NCBI RefSeq assembly: GCF_024519285.1
Contig: NZ_JAMZCY010000006.1
Location: 186,001 to 250,000 of the forward strand
Length of the DNA: 64,000 nucleotides
Direction: 5' to 3'
DNA from: Cohnella sp. WQ 127256
GTDB lineage: Bacteria > Bacillota > Bacilli > Paenibacillales > Paenibacillaceae
The position numbers were made by a program, and so were the translations under genes. The notes under the pieces are model-generated. The model had not been told where the DNA came from. It saw only the letters and a program-made list of their open reading frames with translations, and did not search any database. This document shows positions 8,923 through 16,367 of the stretch, one piece after another. Every line of letters begins with the position of its first letter. Position 1 is the first letter of the stretch.

Positions 8923-8953
8923 GAATAATTTTCCAGTTCTGCTTATATGGAAA

Positions 8954-9640
8954 TCATACACCGGCTTTCTCGGCTAGCTGGCGTAAGGCTTGATATAGCT
9001 CGTAATCGATCTGTAATATCGCCGCAGAGTCAATCGGATCAGCGCTTTGCAGTTCATCTAATTTAGTCATTTTCTCTTGGAGGAAGTCGACCATGTCTGG
9101 ATAGGAGGATTGTACATCCCCTTTCATGGCTTCCCAATCTTGGGCGATCTGAGTGCTTGTGTCCTTCATTTTGTCTGCTTCGTTGTTGTCGGCATGCTGC
9201 TTCAGGTCTTTGACTAGCGATCGAATGTGTTCGATGGGCTCTTTCAACGAGGAGACTTCTTGGTCGCTCTTAGCCTCCTGATCCGAATTTTTGTCCATAA
9301 TGGAATCTGTGACGGCTTTGCTTATGGATTCGTTGTTCTTCTTGGCTTCCTGCAGCTGTTGAGATTTCGTTAACTTTTTGCTGTTTTTGGTGGGCTCTGG
9401 TGTTTTCTCTGGTGTTGGTTCCTCGTTCTTCTCGTTCTGCAGCGTTGGTTCAGCTTTCTCTGGGCTGGATAGTTCACTCGATTGCGGATTATCCGTCTGG
9501 GTGGATTGTTCGATTACCGATGGAGTCGGTTCGATGGCTGGAGCTTCTGCCGCTATGTATCGGTTGGATGACGTAGATGAGCTACAGCCCGTCGTCAGCC
9601 ACAGTACCGCCGCAATGACGATAACGAATGCTTGTTTCAA
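8954..9640 (-). CDS. Hypothetical lipoprotein in the iron locus
   Basis: This 228-residue protein starts with TTG at 9640 behind AGGGGG. A short signal ends in a clear lipobox, LTTG-C, with the lipidated cysteine at residue 19. Residues about 25-100 are a low-complexity linker rich in P, E, T, S, N and K, typical of a wall-spanning tether. The C-terminal 110 residues are predicted helical, with a conserved-looking W in QDWEAMKGDV and YPDMVDFLQEKM. I do not recognise a family with confidence; it faintly resembles small helical domains attached to iron-uptake proteins. It faces the Fur box at 9728-9746, so iron regulation is plausible but not shown. Confidence 0.8.
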   Translation of the reverse strand: MKQAFVIVIAAVLWLTTGCSSSTSSNRYIAAEAPAIEPTPSVIEQSTQTDNPQSSELSSPEKAEPTLQNEKNEEPTPEKTPEPTKNSKKLTKSQQLQEAKKNNESISKAVTDSIMDKNSDQEAKSDQEVSSLKEPIEHIRSLVKDLKQHADNNEADKMKDTSTQIAQDWEAMKGDVQSSYPDMVDFLQEKMTKLDELQSADPIDSAAILQIDYELYQALRQLAEKAGV

Positions 9641-9727
9641 TTGGATTTCCCCCTAGGTTGCGAATCAATTAATCTGGGACAGTTCTAAGTCATTTTAGTG
9701 GAAAAGGTAAATTTTTTCAATATAATT

Positions 9728-9746
9728 GATAATAATAATCATTCTT
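9728..9746 (+). promoter_or_regulatory. Fur box upstream of the FhuF-like gene
   Basis: GATAATAATAATCATTCTT matches 16 of 19 positions of the classical Fur box GATAATGATAATCATTATC. It lies immediately upstream of the -35 hexamer of a rightward promoter and between the divergent lipoprotein and FhuF-like genes, so it may control both. Confidence 0.75.
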
Positions 9747-9747
9747 A

Positions 9748-9775
9748 TTGACAGATTGACAATGTTTGATAAAAT
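9748..9775 (+). promoter_or_regulatory. Promoter for the FhuF-like gene
   Basis: TTGACA (9748-9753) and TAAAAT (9770-9775) are separated by 16 bases. The Fur box ends two bases upstream of the -35 hexamer. Confidence 0.6.
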
Positions 9776-9800
9776 TTATGGTAATTAAAGGTGATGAGTC

Positions 9801-9905
9801 GTGAACGCCGATGTGGGTGCCTTACGGCAAGGAGAGGACCCTATCCTAAACACGTTATTCCGCAGGGGAAAGCGGATAAAGAAAATGAGGACAAAGCGAT
9901 GGTAG
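9801..9905 (+). CDS. Possible 34-residue leader peptide overlapping the FhuF-like start
   Basis: A GTG at 9801 is preceded, five bases away, by AAAGGTGAT, a strong match to the anti-Shine-Dalgarno. The frame runs 34 codons (start NADVGALRQGEDP, strongly basic C-terminus RRGKRIKKMRTKRW) and stops at TAG 9903-9905. The downstream ATG at 9899 is nested in the stop region (ATGGTAG), the geometry used for translational coupling. I know of no family for this peptide. An alternative is that the longer in-frame GTG at 9791 is used and this frame is incidental. Confidence 0.3.
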   Translation: MNADVGALRQGEDPILNTLFRRGKRIKKMRTKRW

Positions 9906-10684
9906 TTATGTTTAAACCGGAAGAAGTTGACGTTTTAGTTCAAGATTATCGATTAATGCTAGAGCCGTCGTCCGACAGAAGGTTTTCCATGCCGGCGATT
10001 GATTTACTGAACAAAGAAAAGAGTCTGGAATATTTGGCGGGGGTATCGAGTATATTTGAATCCTCGTCCCATGTCGCTACCGTATCGCTATTTGCCAAGA
10101 GATATAGTTACTTGATCATTGCCTCAAGTCTCTATGCAATGAGCGTATTTAACAAGGGCATAGATTATTCCATTGCCAACTGTCATATTGAGTCCTACTA
10201 TCAGGGTCAGGCATGGCTTCCAAGAGTGCGATTGGCAGACTGGCCGGTCTCTCAACCAACAGAGGGTAACCGGAAGGAATGGCGCGATCAGATCATTCAC
10301 AACATCTTCGCCGAGAATATTGCCAAAGCGTGGCTTTCTCTGTCCAAGATGGCCCCTATTTCGAAGGCTGTTTTATGGGAAAATACGGCCATCTATGTCT
10401 ATTGGCTTTATGAAAATAAATTTGGTGAGGGAGTCTCCGCGGATCAAAACTCCCGTGTACAAGAGGATTTCGAATATCTGCTTAATGAAGCACCGGCGCA
10501 TCTTTTTGGAGAGAACAAAAATCCGTTTGCGAGATTCAATAGTCCTAAGAAGGCCACCCTTGCTTCAGATGTGCCTATTCGCATTCGACAAACTTGCTGT
10601 TATTATTATTTGGCTTCGGACGAGCCCGAGGATTATTGTCCAACCTGCCCCAAGATTAAGCATGAAGTCGTGTCTAATGGGTAG
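9899..10684 (+). CDS. FhuF-like ferric siderophore reductase-like protein
   Basis: The protein is about 261 residues from the ATG at 9899, chosen because GAGGA lies eight bases upstream; an in-frame GTG at 9791 would add 36 residues that look unlike a protein N-terminus. The C-terminus carries four cysteines as CC-x12-C-x2-C (TCCYYY...YCPTCP), the arrangement that binds the [2Fe-2S] cluster in FhuF-type reductases, although FhuF itself has x10. The middle region resembles the IucA/IucC-associated FhuF domain (AKAWLSLSKMAPISKAVLWEN). Its likely role is cytoplasmic reduction and release of iron from the imported siderophore. It has its own Fur-controlled promoter and terminator. Confidence 0.8.
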   Translation: MVVMFKPEEVDVLVQDYRLMLEPSSDRRFSMPAIDLLNKEKSLEYLAGVSSIFESSSHVATVSLFAKRYSYLIIASSLYAMSVFNKGIDYSIANCHIESYYQGQAWLPRVRLADWPVSQPTEGNRKEWRDQIIHNIFAENIAKAWLSLSKMAPISKAVLWENTAIYVYWLYENKFGEGVSADQNSRVQEDFEYLLNEAPAHLFGENKNPFARFNSPKKATLASDVPIRIRQTCCYYYLASDEPEDYCPTCPKIKHEVVSNG

Positions 10685-10725
10685 AGAGTAAGGACAATTC
10701 TATCTGGTTAGGGAAGAACATTATG

Positions 10726-10766
10726 AAGAGCTCTTTGTTTCCTTAGGAAACAGGCGCTCTTTTTTA
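10726..10766 (+). terminator. Rho-independent terminator after the FhuF-like gene
   Basis: AAGAGC...TTGTTTCC pairs with GGAAACA...GCTCTT around a short loop, followed by a TTTTTT run. It separates the FhuF-like transcript from the siderophore operon promoter. Confidence 0.85.
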
Positions 10767-10794
10767 TTACACAAAAATACAAAAATGATTGGTA

Positions 10795-10823
10795 TTGACA
10801 GTTTAATTTTTAATCCATATGAT
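10795..10823 (+). promoter_or_regulatory. Promoter of the siderophore biosynthesis operon
   Basis: TTGACA (10795-10800) and TATGAT (10818-10823) are separated by exactly 17 bases, a near-consensus sigma-A promoter. A Fur box follows at 10834-10852. Confidence 0.8.
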
Positions 10824-10833
10824 GGATGTTATT

Positions 10834-10852
10834 GATATTGAAAATCATTATC
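10834..10852 (+). promoter_or_regulatory. Fur box at the siderophore operon start
   Basis: GATATTGAAAATCATTATC matches 17 of 19 positions of the classical Fur box. It covers the expected transcription start region, about 11 bases after the -10 hexamer, which predicts iron repression of the whole eight-gene operon. Confidence 0.85.
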
Positions 10853-10904
10853 AATTAGGGAATGGGCAATGCACACTTGAGTGCGGTCATTGGGAGGGGT
10901 TGCT

Positions 10905-11900
10905 GTGAACCAACATTGCGTACAGAACGCGCATAACAAGCTCATTGTTAATAAAGCGAGGGAAATGGGGATTGCTTGCGAACCGTTAGTTGTTGGGTGT
11001 GAAGATTTTTTAGAGCTTTCGTATAGGGGTAAGAACATCATCATCAACAAGACAAGATCTCATAAGATGACATTAATGGCAGGGTTATTAGCCAAAAACA
11101 AAGAAGCTACCAATCTTTTGTTAAGAAGATGTGGATTACCGGTGCCTGACTATATCGTGGTATCCCAGACAAGTGAAGAGGCTGTTCGATTTCTGAATAC
11201 CTATCGTTTGGTGACCGTTAAGCCCTTGGACGCCAGTCGCAGTGCGGGAGTCACAATAGGCATTCGAAGTGAGGATGATTTGAATCAAGCGATTCAGACG
11301 GCACGTCTTCATAGCGACACGGTAATGATTCAAAAGTATGTGGAAGGTACGGACTATCGCGTATTGGTCATATCAGGAAAAGCCATAGGTGTCTTGGAGT
11401 ATCAACCTGCATTTATCGTAGGGGATGGCCGCTCAACGATTGAGCAACTGATTTATCAGTTGAATGAAGACCAGCTTAGACGCAACAACATAGGAGAAGC
11501 TGGATCTTTCCAAACCATTAGCGTCGAGTCGAAGCCATTGCTCATGCATTTGCAGGAACAAGGTAGAACCGTTCAAGACCTATTGGATATCGGGGAACGG
11601 CTAGAGCTGTTTGCGAACGGGAATATCCTGGCGGACAGAATAAGCGAAATCGTAACCGATCGAACCGAACGGACTTGTCCGTTTAACGTGAGCGTCGCTA
11701 TTGAGGCTGCAAAGGCTCTAAACGTTGACGTCGCAGGTGTTGATATTCGTTGTAAAGATATAAGTGTTCCGCTAGACGATGACAATGGGGGGATTCTTGA
11801 GGTAAACGCCTTACCGGATATGATCGATCCGCATCTATTTTTTCAAGGGGAATCTATAGATGTATTCAAAGCTTACTTGCAGTATTTATTTGAAGAATAA
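10905..11900 (+). CDS. ATP-grasp ligase, cyanophycin-synthetase-like, first gene of siderophore operon
   Basis: The protein is about 331 residues from the GTG at 10905, chosen because GGGAGGGG lies upstream at correct spacing; the frame from 10881 would place that site inside the gene. The order of motifs matches the ATP-grasp domain of cyanophycin synthetase/GshAB: KNKEATNLLLRRCGLPVPDY, VKPLDASRSAGVTIGI, the nucleotide-binding VMIQKYVEGTDYRVLVISGK, VGDGRSTIEQLI, and a metal-binding end VDIRCKD...GGILEVNALPD. Such enzymes form an amide through an acyl phosphate. It may join an amino acid to a diaminobutyrate or citryl intermediate. It has no counterpart in the staphyloferrin B cluster and its substrate is unknown. 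Confidence 0.85.
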   Translation: MNQHCVQNAHNKLIVNKAREMGIACEPLVVGCEDFLELSYRGKNIIINKTRSHKMTLMAGLLAKNKEATNLLLRRCGLPVPDYIVVSQTSEEAVRFLNTYRLVTVKPLDASRSAGVTIGIRSEDDLNQAIQTARLHSDTVMIQKYVEGTDYRVLVISGKAIGVLEYQPAFIVGDGRSTIEQLIYQLNEDQLRRNNIGEAGSFQTISVESKPLLMHLQEQGRTVQDLLDIGERLELFANGNILADRISEIVTDRTERTCPFNVSVAIEAAKALNVDVAGVDIRCKDISVPLDDDNGGILEVNALPDMIDPHLFFQGESIDVFKAYLQYLFEE

Positions 11901-11915
11901 AAGGAGCGTTCAATA

Positions 11916-13271
11916 ATGATATCCGTAAGTGCCGGGGATGCCTATTTACAGCTGCAGAATGATAAGGAGTCCAATGCCAAATCTTATCCTTGTCGGTTCC
12001 CGCTCGTCATCGACAAGGCGAAGGGTTTAATCATTACCGATACAGAAGGGAAGACCTATTACGATTGCCTTTCGGGAGCAGGCACCTTAGCACTAGGCCA
12101 CAATCATGACGTCGTTATCGCAGCGATAAGGGACTTTCTTGAGAAGCAAATCCCTCTACATACCTTAGACCTGGCAACGCCCTTAAAGATGGAGTTTATG
12201 CAGGAAATTTTCTCTATTTTGCCTGAAGAGTTAAGAGACACTGCCAAAATTCAGTTTTGTGGACCGACGGGCGCGGATGCAGTGGAAGCAGCAATCAAGC
12301 TAGTGAAGAACGCAACCAATGGTAAATCTATTTTGGCTTTCCAAGGAGGCTACCATGGTTCGACGCAAGCGACGATGTCCATGAGCGGCAACCTGAGCAA
12401 GAAGCAACATTTGCAAAGCTTGTTACCGGATGTCCACTTCCTTCCTTTCCCCTATGAATATCGCTGCCCATTCGGCATCGGGGGAGGCATGACCGCCCAG
12501 ATTAGTGCGCAGTATATCGAGAATTTGCTGGATGATTGCGAGAGTGGAATCGCCGCACCCTGTGGTCTGATTATCGAAACTGTTCAGGGAGAGGGAGGAG
12601 CTATTCCAGCGGATCTCGAATGGTTGAGACAATTACGGCGCATCACGGCCGAAAGAGGGATTCCTCTTATCATAGACGAGGTGCAAACCGGCATCGGTAG
12701 AACCGGTAAAATGTTTTCCTTCGAGCATGCTGGTATTATTCCAGATGTCATTATTTGCTCTAAGGCGATTGGCGGAAGCTTGCCGATGTCTGTTGTCATC
12801 TATAAAGAAGAACTGGATCAATGGCAGCCGGGCGCGCATACGGGTACATTCCGTGGCAATCAATTAGGTATGGCTACGGGGCTCGCAACGTTGAAATATA
12901 TGAAAGAAAACAAGGTTCTTGATCAAGTAAATGAGCGCAGCTCGCAATTTTTTGAGACACTCTATCGTCTGCGGGATAAACATGAAGAGATTGGTGATGT
13001 TCGCGGAAGAGGCTTGATGATCGGAGTTGAGATTGTAAATCCAAAAGGTCGTAAAGACCGTTTAGGACACTATCCTCTTCATGGAGACTTGGCTTCGAGG
13101 ATTCAAGAGAGATGCTTTAAGAACGGTCTGATTATCGAAGTAGGAGGCCGCCGCTCGGCTGTACTGCGTTTTTTGCCGCCACTTACGATTACTGTGCTTG
13201 AAACGGTAGAGGTATTATCCATTTTCGAGAAATCCGTCAATCAAGCCATTGAAGAGATGCGAGACCAATGA
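11916..13271 (+). CDS. Diaminobutyrate--2-oxoglutarate aminotransferase
   Basis: This 451-residue class III (fold I) PLP aminotransferase has PLP lysine 283 in the motif IICSKAIGGSLPMS. Upstream are LIIDEVQTGIGRTGKMFSFEHAG and the diaminobutyrate-specific motif FCGPTGADAVEAAIKLVKNAT followed by GGYHGST. This family converts L-aspartate-4-semialdehyde and glutamate to L-2,4-diaminobutyrate and 2-oxoglutarate, and occurs in ectoine, polymyxin and schizokinen-type pathways (RhbA). AGGAG precedes the ATG, 15 bases after the ATP-grasp stop; the end overlaps the MFS gene by four bases. No ectoine genes and no fold-I diaminobutyrate decarboxylase lie nearby, so it most likely feeds the siderophore pathway. 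Confidence 0.9.
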   Translation: MISVSAGDAYLQLQNDKESNAKSYPCRFPLVIDKAKGLIITDTEGKTYYDCLSGAGTLALGHNHDVVIAAIRDFLEKQIPLHTLDLATPLKMEFMQEIFSILPEELRDTAKIQFCGPTGADAVEAAIKLVKNATNGKSILAFQGGYHGSTQATMSMSGNLSKKQHLQSLLPDVHFLPFPYEYRCPFGIGGGMTAQISAQYIENLLDDCESGIAAPCGLIIETVQGEGGAIPADLEWLRQLRRITAERGIPLIIDEVQTGIGRTGKMFSFEHAGIIPDVIICSKAIGGSLPMSVVIYKEELDQWQPGAHTGTFRGNQLGMATGLATLKYMKENKVLDQVNERSSQFFETLYRLRDKHEEIGDVRGRGLMIGVEIVNPKGRKDRLGHYPLHGDLASRIQERCFKNGLIIEVGGRRSAVLRFLPPLTITVLETVEVLSIFEKSVNQAIEEMRDQ

Positions 13272-14701
13272 TAAGCATAGCCAACGTAAAGAAGCATTCA
13301 GTTCTATTATCCATCTTGATCGGAGCCTTTTCTTTGGTTTTGACGAATAGTGCTTTTAATATTTTGCTACCGAGCTTCGTTCAAATGTACGGAATATCCA
13401 CTGCATTTGGCGGATGGATTATTATCCTTTATATGTTGGCGATGACGATTACAATGCCTTTGACTTCGCTGGTCGTCGATCGTCTCGGTAGGAAGAATAC
13501 TTATATTCTAGGTATCGCAATCTATGGTCTGTTTTCGATATTGGGCGGCTTATTCAGTCAGTATGTGCAGATTGTCTTATTAGTGCGTCTGATGCATGGC
13601 GTCGCGGCGGGCTTGATGATTCCTTTGTCGCTTGTGCTGCTGTTTGATTATTACGGCAAAGAAGTAAGAGGAAGAGTAGTAGGGGCATGGGGGATATTGT
13701 TAATGATCGCGCCGGCTATCGGACCAACCTTGGGCGGGGCAATTATTCAATTCGGGCAGCTGAAGTACTTGTTCTGGATCAATGTTCCGTTTGCACTGCT
13801 TTCGTTCGTGCTGTGCTGCACACAAATTAGGCCCTATTCCCCTGCCAATAGGAAGATTATTCATCTTCAGGGTATTACCTTGATCATTTTTAGTCTCACG
13901 TCGCTAATTCTGGGTATTCAAATGGTTTCAAATCCTACTGTTCCCAAATGGATCCCTTGCTTATTGCTGCTATTAGGTATAGTTGCGCTAATTCGCTTTA
14001 TTCAGACTGAAAATGGGAAGGAAGAACCCTTAATTCGTTACAGTCTGCTGCGTCGCAATCCCATTTATACGACGTCGCTTCTCATTTCGATGATTCAGGA
14101 TTCCGTGATGTTCGGTGTGATCTTCGTTGTGCCGTTGATCCTCCAAGAGGTGCTCCAGCTGTCGCCTTCTGTGACAGGTGCCATGTTTATTCCAACGGCT
14201 ATATTTACGAGCTTGTTCGTGTGGGTGGGCGGCAGCTTGATCGATTCTGGCAAGTCCTTGAGATTTATCGCTTATGGCATCGGATTCGTTGCGGTATCGG
14301 TATTGTCATTTGCATTTGTTCCGAAGGGAGTCTCCTTATTCGTTCTGCTTTTCCTCATGTCATTGAGAGGCATCGGTAATGGGTTATCTGACATGACGGT
14401 GACTGCAATCGGACTTAACGCATTACCAGAAGAAGACTTGCATGAGGGTTCTGCGTTGTCGAACACGATACAAAGGCTAGCTTCTTCCTTCGCTGTGATG
14501 CTGTTGGGTGTGTACTATGAGGTGCGTTGGCAGATGATCGTGCAATCGGGAGAGCTTGCTGGGCATGCGAAGTGGACGGCATTAAAGGAAGAGTGCATCG
14601 CTTTGGGTGCGTTAATGCTGGTCACTTTACCCCTTGTGCTATTTATAAACGGGAGGAAGGTGGAAGTCGTTGCTGGGAACGGGGAAAAAACAGTGGCTTA
14701 A
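13268..14701 (+). CDS. MFS siderophore exporter, DHA2-like
   Basis: This 477-residue transporter has roughly 12-14 membrane segments. Motif A appears as VVDRLGRKNTYILG near residue 68, and motif C-like GAWGILLMIAPAIGPTLGG near residue 138 marks a drug/H+ antiporter. Start ATG overlaps the aminotransferase stop by four bases; its own end overlaps the next synthetase by 32 bases. It sits where SbnD, the staphyloferrin B exporter, sits relative to the synthetases. SbnD is a shorter 12-segment protein, so it is a positional rather than a close sequence match. Export of the finished siderophore is inferred. Confidence 0.9.
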   Translation: MISIANVKKHSVLLSILIGAFSLVLTNSAFNILLPSFVQMYGISTAFGGWIIILYMLAMTITMPLTSLVVDRLGRKNTYILGIAIYGLFSILGGLFSQYVQIVLLVRLMHGVAAGLMIPLSLVLLFDYYGKEVRGRVVGAWGILLMIAPAIGPTLGGAIIQFGQLKYLFWINVPFALLSFVLCCTQIRPYSPANRKIIHLQGITLIIFSLTSLILGIQMVSNPTVPKWIPCLLLLLGIVALIRFIQTENGKEEPLIRYSLLRRNPIYTTSLLISMIQDSVMFGVIFVVPLILQEVLQLSPSVTGAMFIPTAIFTSLFVWVGGSLIDSGKSLRFIAYGIGFVAVSVLSFAFVPKGVSLFVLLFLMSLRGIGNGLSDMTVTAIGLNALPEEDLHEGSALSNTIQRLASSFAVMLLGVYYEVRWQMIVQSGELAGHAKWTALKEECIALGALMLVTLPLVLFINGRKVEVVAGNGEKTVA

Positions 14702-16367
14702 CCGTCAGGAACAAGCCAACTATCATACGTGCAAGACGTTGCTAAATTGTTATGTTAGGGAGTTCTGTTATGAACATTCCTCCCTATTTTCCATCAATCA
14801 CCAAGAAAATACATATGAGTTTGACTTCCCGGCGAGTGACGTCATCCTTTCCGGTGAGCTTTCCTATTATTCAGCCATTGGCGAGCATGAATACGAACAT
14901 TATCGCGTGAATAATGGACAGGAACTAGATTATGCCGACTTGGTGCAATGGATTGTGAGGGAGCTACAACAACACCATTCGTTTATTACGAACGAGAAGG
15001 CAATTGATTTTTCTAACAAGGTAGCCAACAGCTATCGGAATCTCAACATATTCGTAGAGCATTCCATCCATTCGACTCATGCTCGGATGCTGGACTATTT
15101 GTCATCTGAACAATCGTTACTCTATGGGCACCCGTTACATCCTTTTCCTAAAAATACGCTAGGCTTTGCCGAGGATGACGTTAGGAAGTTTTGCCCGGAG
15201 CTCCAGGCCTCTTTTCAATTGTGCTATATGGCTGTGAGGAAAGATGTTTATCGAGAAGAATGGGTTACGGGGAAAAGCCGCATTGCGTTGCATGAAAGTG
15301 TTCAATTGTATGTCCAACGCATGCTTCAAGAGAAGAGCGGTGACTACGGGGTTCTACCTCTTCATCCTTGGCAGTATGAGCATGTCCAAGCCATTAAAGC
15401 CGTTAAGGACTACATCGAAGAAGAGAAAATCATTCTCCTAGGAAGCTGCGGCCCGCTAGCTTATCCCACATCTTCGGTACGTACGGTGTATATTCCAGCG
15501 ATGAGATGCAATATCAAGCTGCCGTTAAACATCCAAATCACGAATATGAGGAGAAACAACAACAAAGAACAAATGCGAAGGACGTTGGATGCTGCCAACT
15601 ATTTGGTGAAGAGAAGCTGTTTTGACAAAGAGTTAAGTACCCAAATCGCGTATGAGGTGGGTGTCTGTGAGTGCCATTTTGAGGAGGATGACATCACAAA
15701 ATTATTAGCAGTCGCCTATCGTCCAATTGAGTTCGACGAAACCTCAACTTTCGTGTTGTCGAGTCTAGTTGAAGCTCCTATGAAGGATGAGACGCCTCGC
15801 CTATTTGCGTTGATGGATCGTCGGCATATCGAACGATGGTTTCAGCAATATCTGGATATCTCCCTGTTGCCGATCGTTCGTATAGCGGAAGAGAAGGGCA
15901 TTCATTTCGAAGCCCACTTGCAGAATTGTTTATTAACCCTTAAGAACGGTATGCCCCAGGCTTTTATTATTCGAGATTTGGAAGGGGTAAGCGTGAATAG
16001 GGAAAAGGCTGTAGAGGATGCGGATACGACCGGCCTACTTTTTTATTCCAAAGAAGAGGCATGGGCGCGCACGACCTATTACTTTATCGTGAATCATCTC
16101 GGATCTCTGATCCATGCCATAGCTAAAGGCGTGCAAGTAGGTGAAGAGTATTTCTGGGGAATGGTGCGGGAAGCTCTCAAGCAAGAATATGAAGAGAGCG
16201 GAAATGAATACGTGCTTCATTTACTAACGGCTAACGTTTTCTATGCGAAGAAAAATATGATGAGCTGTCTTGCGGGGAACAGCGAGACACCGTCTTACGT
16301 TCCGGTAAACAATAGGATGAACAATGTAGGGAGTGAAACCAATGGAACGAACAGACTACTTGGTTAA
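14670..16367 (+). CDS. IucA/IucC family (NIS) siderophore synthetase 1
   Basis: The 565-residue product starts at TTG 14670, behind GGAGGAAGGTGG and inside the end of the MFS gene; the early NRQEQANYHTCKTLLNCYVRE is typical of the family. NIS motifs are GHPLHPFPKNTLGF near residue 151, LPLHPWQYEHV near residue 230, then STSSVRTVYIP-like ATP contacts, and FEAHLQNCLLTLKNG near residue 412, whose histidine and asparagine bind ATP. The enzyme adenylates a carboxylate of citrate and transfers it to an amine. It follows the exporter as SbnE does in the staphyloferrin B cluster, where SbnE joins citrate and diaminopropionate; a citrate-diaminobutyrate step is therefore inferred. Confidence 0.92.
   Translation: MLGTGKKQWLNRQEQANYHTCKTLLNCYVREFCYEHSSLFSINHQENTYEFDFPASDVILSGELSYYSAIGEHEYEHYRVNNGQELDYADLVQWIVRELQQHHSFITNEKAIDFSNKVANSYRNLNIFVEHSIHSTHARMLDYLSSEQSLLYGHPLHPFPKNTLGFAEDDVRKFCPELQASFQLCYMAVRKDVYREEWVTGKSRIALHESVQLYVQRMLQEKSGDYGVLPLHPWQYEHVQAIKAVKDYIEEEKIILLGSCGPLAYPTSSVRTVYIPAMRCNIKLPLNIQITNMRRNNNKEQMRRTLDAANYLVKRSCFDKELSTQIAYEVGVCECHFEEDDITKLLAVAYRPIEFDETSTFVLSSLVEAPMKDETPRLFALMDRRHIERWFQQYLDISLLPIVRIAEEKGIHFEAHLQNCLLTLKNGMPQAFIIRDLEGVSVNREKAVEDADTTGLLFYSKEEAWARTTYYFIVNHLGSLIHAIAKGVQVGEEYFWGMVREALKQEYEESGNEYVLHLLTANVFYAKKNMMSCLAGNSETPSYVPVNNRMNNVGSETNGTNRLLG

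Noticed and set aside
10173..10691. 172-codon open frame overlapping the FhuF-like gene in another frame
   Set aside because: The residue composition is unnatural (Arg/Pro/Ser-rich shadow), while the other frame contains the conserved cysteine motif.
11916..13271. Ectoine pathway (EctB) interpretation of the diaminobutyrate aminotransferase
   Set aside because: No ectA or ectC genes are nearby; the gene is embedded in a siderophore operon with overlapping ends.
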